Below, piece by piece: positions 63,204-64,000 of a stretch of 64,000 nucleotides of DNA (position 1 is its first letter; the number at the start of each line of letters is the position of its first letter). The notes under the pieces were generated by a model. That model was not told the DNA's origin. It saw only the letters and a program-made list of their open reading frames with translations, and made no database searches. The position numbers were made by a program, and so were the translations under genes. This stretch comes from Pictodentalium vernedei. Lineage: Eukaryota > Mollusca > Scaphopoda > Dentaliida > Dentaliidae. The DNA is taken from the NCBI GenBank assembly GCA_031216915.1, contig CM062296.1, positions 63,878,367 to 63,942,366 of the forward strand, read 5' to 3'.

Positions 63204-64000
63204 TTATGTACATTCTGGGCAGTAGGGGTTATTACACCAGACATAATTGGATTGAGAAAAAATAAACTCGGAGGTTAATTTGCATCTAAAGGTGGTTCTA
63301 TTAATAGTTCGAACAGTGACGTCTAGAGCATTCCATAATTTTGGGAACGTGGATAATGGAAGTTTGTCTATGGTATGGTTTCGTGTTTTTTCGATGTATA
63401 GAAGTCCAGACTGTCTGGTTGTTCTACCTGATGAATTGTCATTTACGTTGAACATATCGTTAAAGGAAGAAGGTAATTGACCTTTGTGCCAGTCAAACAT
63501 GAACAGCAATGCATGTAGTTTAAACAAATCGTCAACTTTGAGGATTTCATCCTTCTTGAACAGAGGGTCAGTATGAGAGTTGTATTTTTTGTTATTGATA
63601 ATTCGTAATGAACGCTTCTGTATAATAGCTAATTTATTAATTGCTTTCGAGCTCCCCTATGTTACATTTCCAGCTATTAAATGGCTGTGAACCAGGGTGA
63701 AATACAATGTCTAAAGGACTCGATGGGGGAGGATATTCTTTACTTTATTGAGACTATAGATTGCTTGTGCTATTTTGAAGCTTATTCAGGATATGTGAGC
63801 TTTGTAAGATAAATGTTCATCAAGGTTTATTCCAAAAAACTCTAAGGATTTTTCTGGTTCATTGTCTCCGACCTTGTTAATAACTTGGTTATTTATTATT
63901 ACCTCATGATGGGAATCAGTATTCCTTCCTTTTGTTGGATTAAGTACAATGTATGTGTGTTTTTTTTTAGCATTCATCAACTGGTTCACAGAACACCATT
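63204..64000 (-). pseudogene. LINE reverse transcriptase pseudogene, C-terminal part
   Basis: Read on the minus strand in one frame, with stops at about 63785, 63710 and 63650. The pieces are those that follow the YADD box in LINE RTs: SLEFFGINLDEHLSYKAHI, then KIAQAIYSLNKVKN, then IIQKRSLRIINNKKYNSHTD and PLFKKDEILKVDDLFKLHA. The characteristic C-terminal FPKLWNALDVTVRT comes last. This pattern fits CR1/Jockey-type LINEs; the clade cannot be fixed without a search. The upstream part, including the catalytic box, lies beyond the window. Confidence 0.8.

Overview
The window is animal nuclear DNA made almost entirely of mobile elements. It shows tRNA-derived SINEs with AATAAA-type tails, a LINE reverse-transcriptase remnant, hAT-, Tc1/mariner- and piggyBac-type short elements with the expected target duplications, and tyrosine-recombinase (DIRS-type) retrotransposons. 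There are no bacterial-style operons or ribosome binding sites. Dispersed repeats that begin with GCTCACC-type hairpins followed by GTCCGTC-rich DNA are, from general experience, common in molluscs. A bivalve or other lophotrochozoan is therefore my best guess, not a demonstrated fact.

Layout. 1-4115: 3' part of a defective DIRS element (copy A), with a SINE inserted near its 3' end. 4116-9886: a segment (S1) duplicated again at about 25600-29250 (S2); S1 carries a TIR element, inside it a Helentron-like element, and inside that a hAT element. 9887-23713: defective DIRS copy 1, split by a later insertion of defective DIRS copy 2 (10304-17221). 23714-33989: S2 plus a crowd of short TIR elements, most with a long hairpin at the centre, SINE/LINE fragments and a minisatellite. 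33990-45840: an old, divergent DIRS copy (D), split by defective DIRS copy 3 (38810-45719). 45841-50622: more nested small elements, including a second Helentron-like element. 50623-57753: a DIRS element with long open frames and apparently identical inverted terminal repeats (copy E). 57754-64000: a second SINE, one candidate host exon, a third Helentron-like element with about 12 tandem units, and a LINE pseudogene on the minus strand.

How the parts work together. Copy E encodes a Gag-like protein with an N-terminal cysteine cluster and RG-rich tail, a reverse transcriptase, an RNase H in another frame, and a tyrosine recombinase. Its terminal repeats are inverted, the right one is about 26 bp longer, and an internal complementary region next to the right repeat holds reverse complements of both outer ends joined together. 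This is the DIRS-1 layout, and it lets the exact termini be read. Copies A, 1, 2 and 3 share one set of lesions: the whole reverse transcriptase region is deleted (about 1.3 kb), the Gag start codon is lost where visible, about 1.1 kb of gag is duplicated in tandem, and many stops are present. Yet the two terminal repeats of each complete copy differ at only one or two positions. These copies look like a non-autonomous DIRS family moved in trans by an E-like element.

The main candidates for something new are: (1) this RT-deleted DIRS family; (2) the frame layout of E, where RT and recombinase share one open frame and RNase H lies in another; (3) a group of Helentron-like elements with a 5' hairpin, internal arrays of about 165-170 bp, a 3' hairpin and a CTTGTT-type end, one of them with an empty site in the paralogous segment; (4) many unrelated short TIR elements that each carry a central hairpin. 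All comparisons were made by eye.
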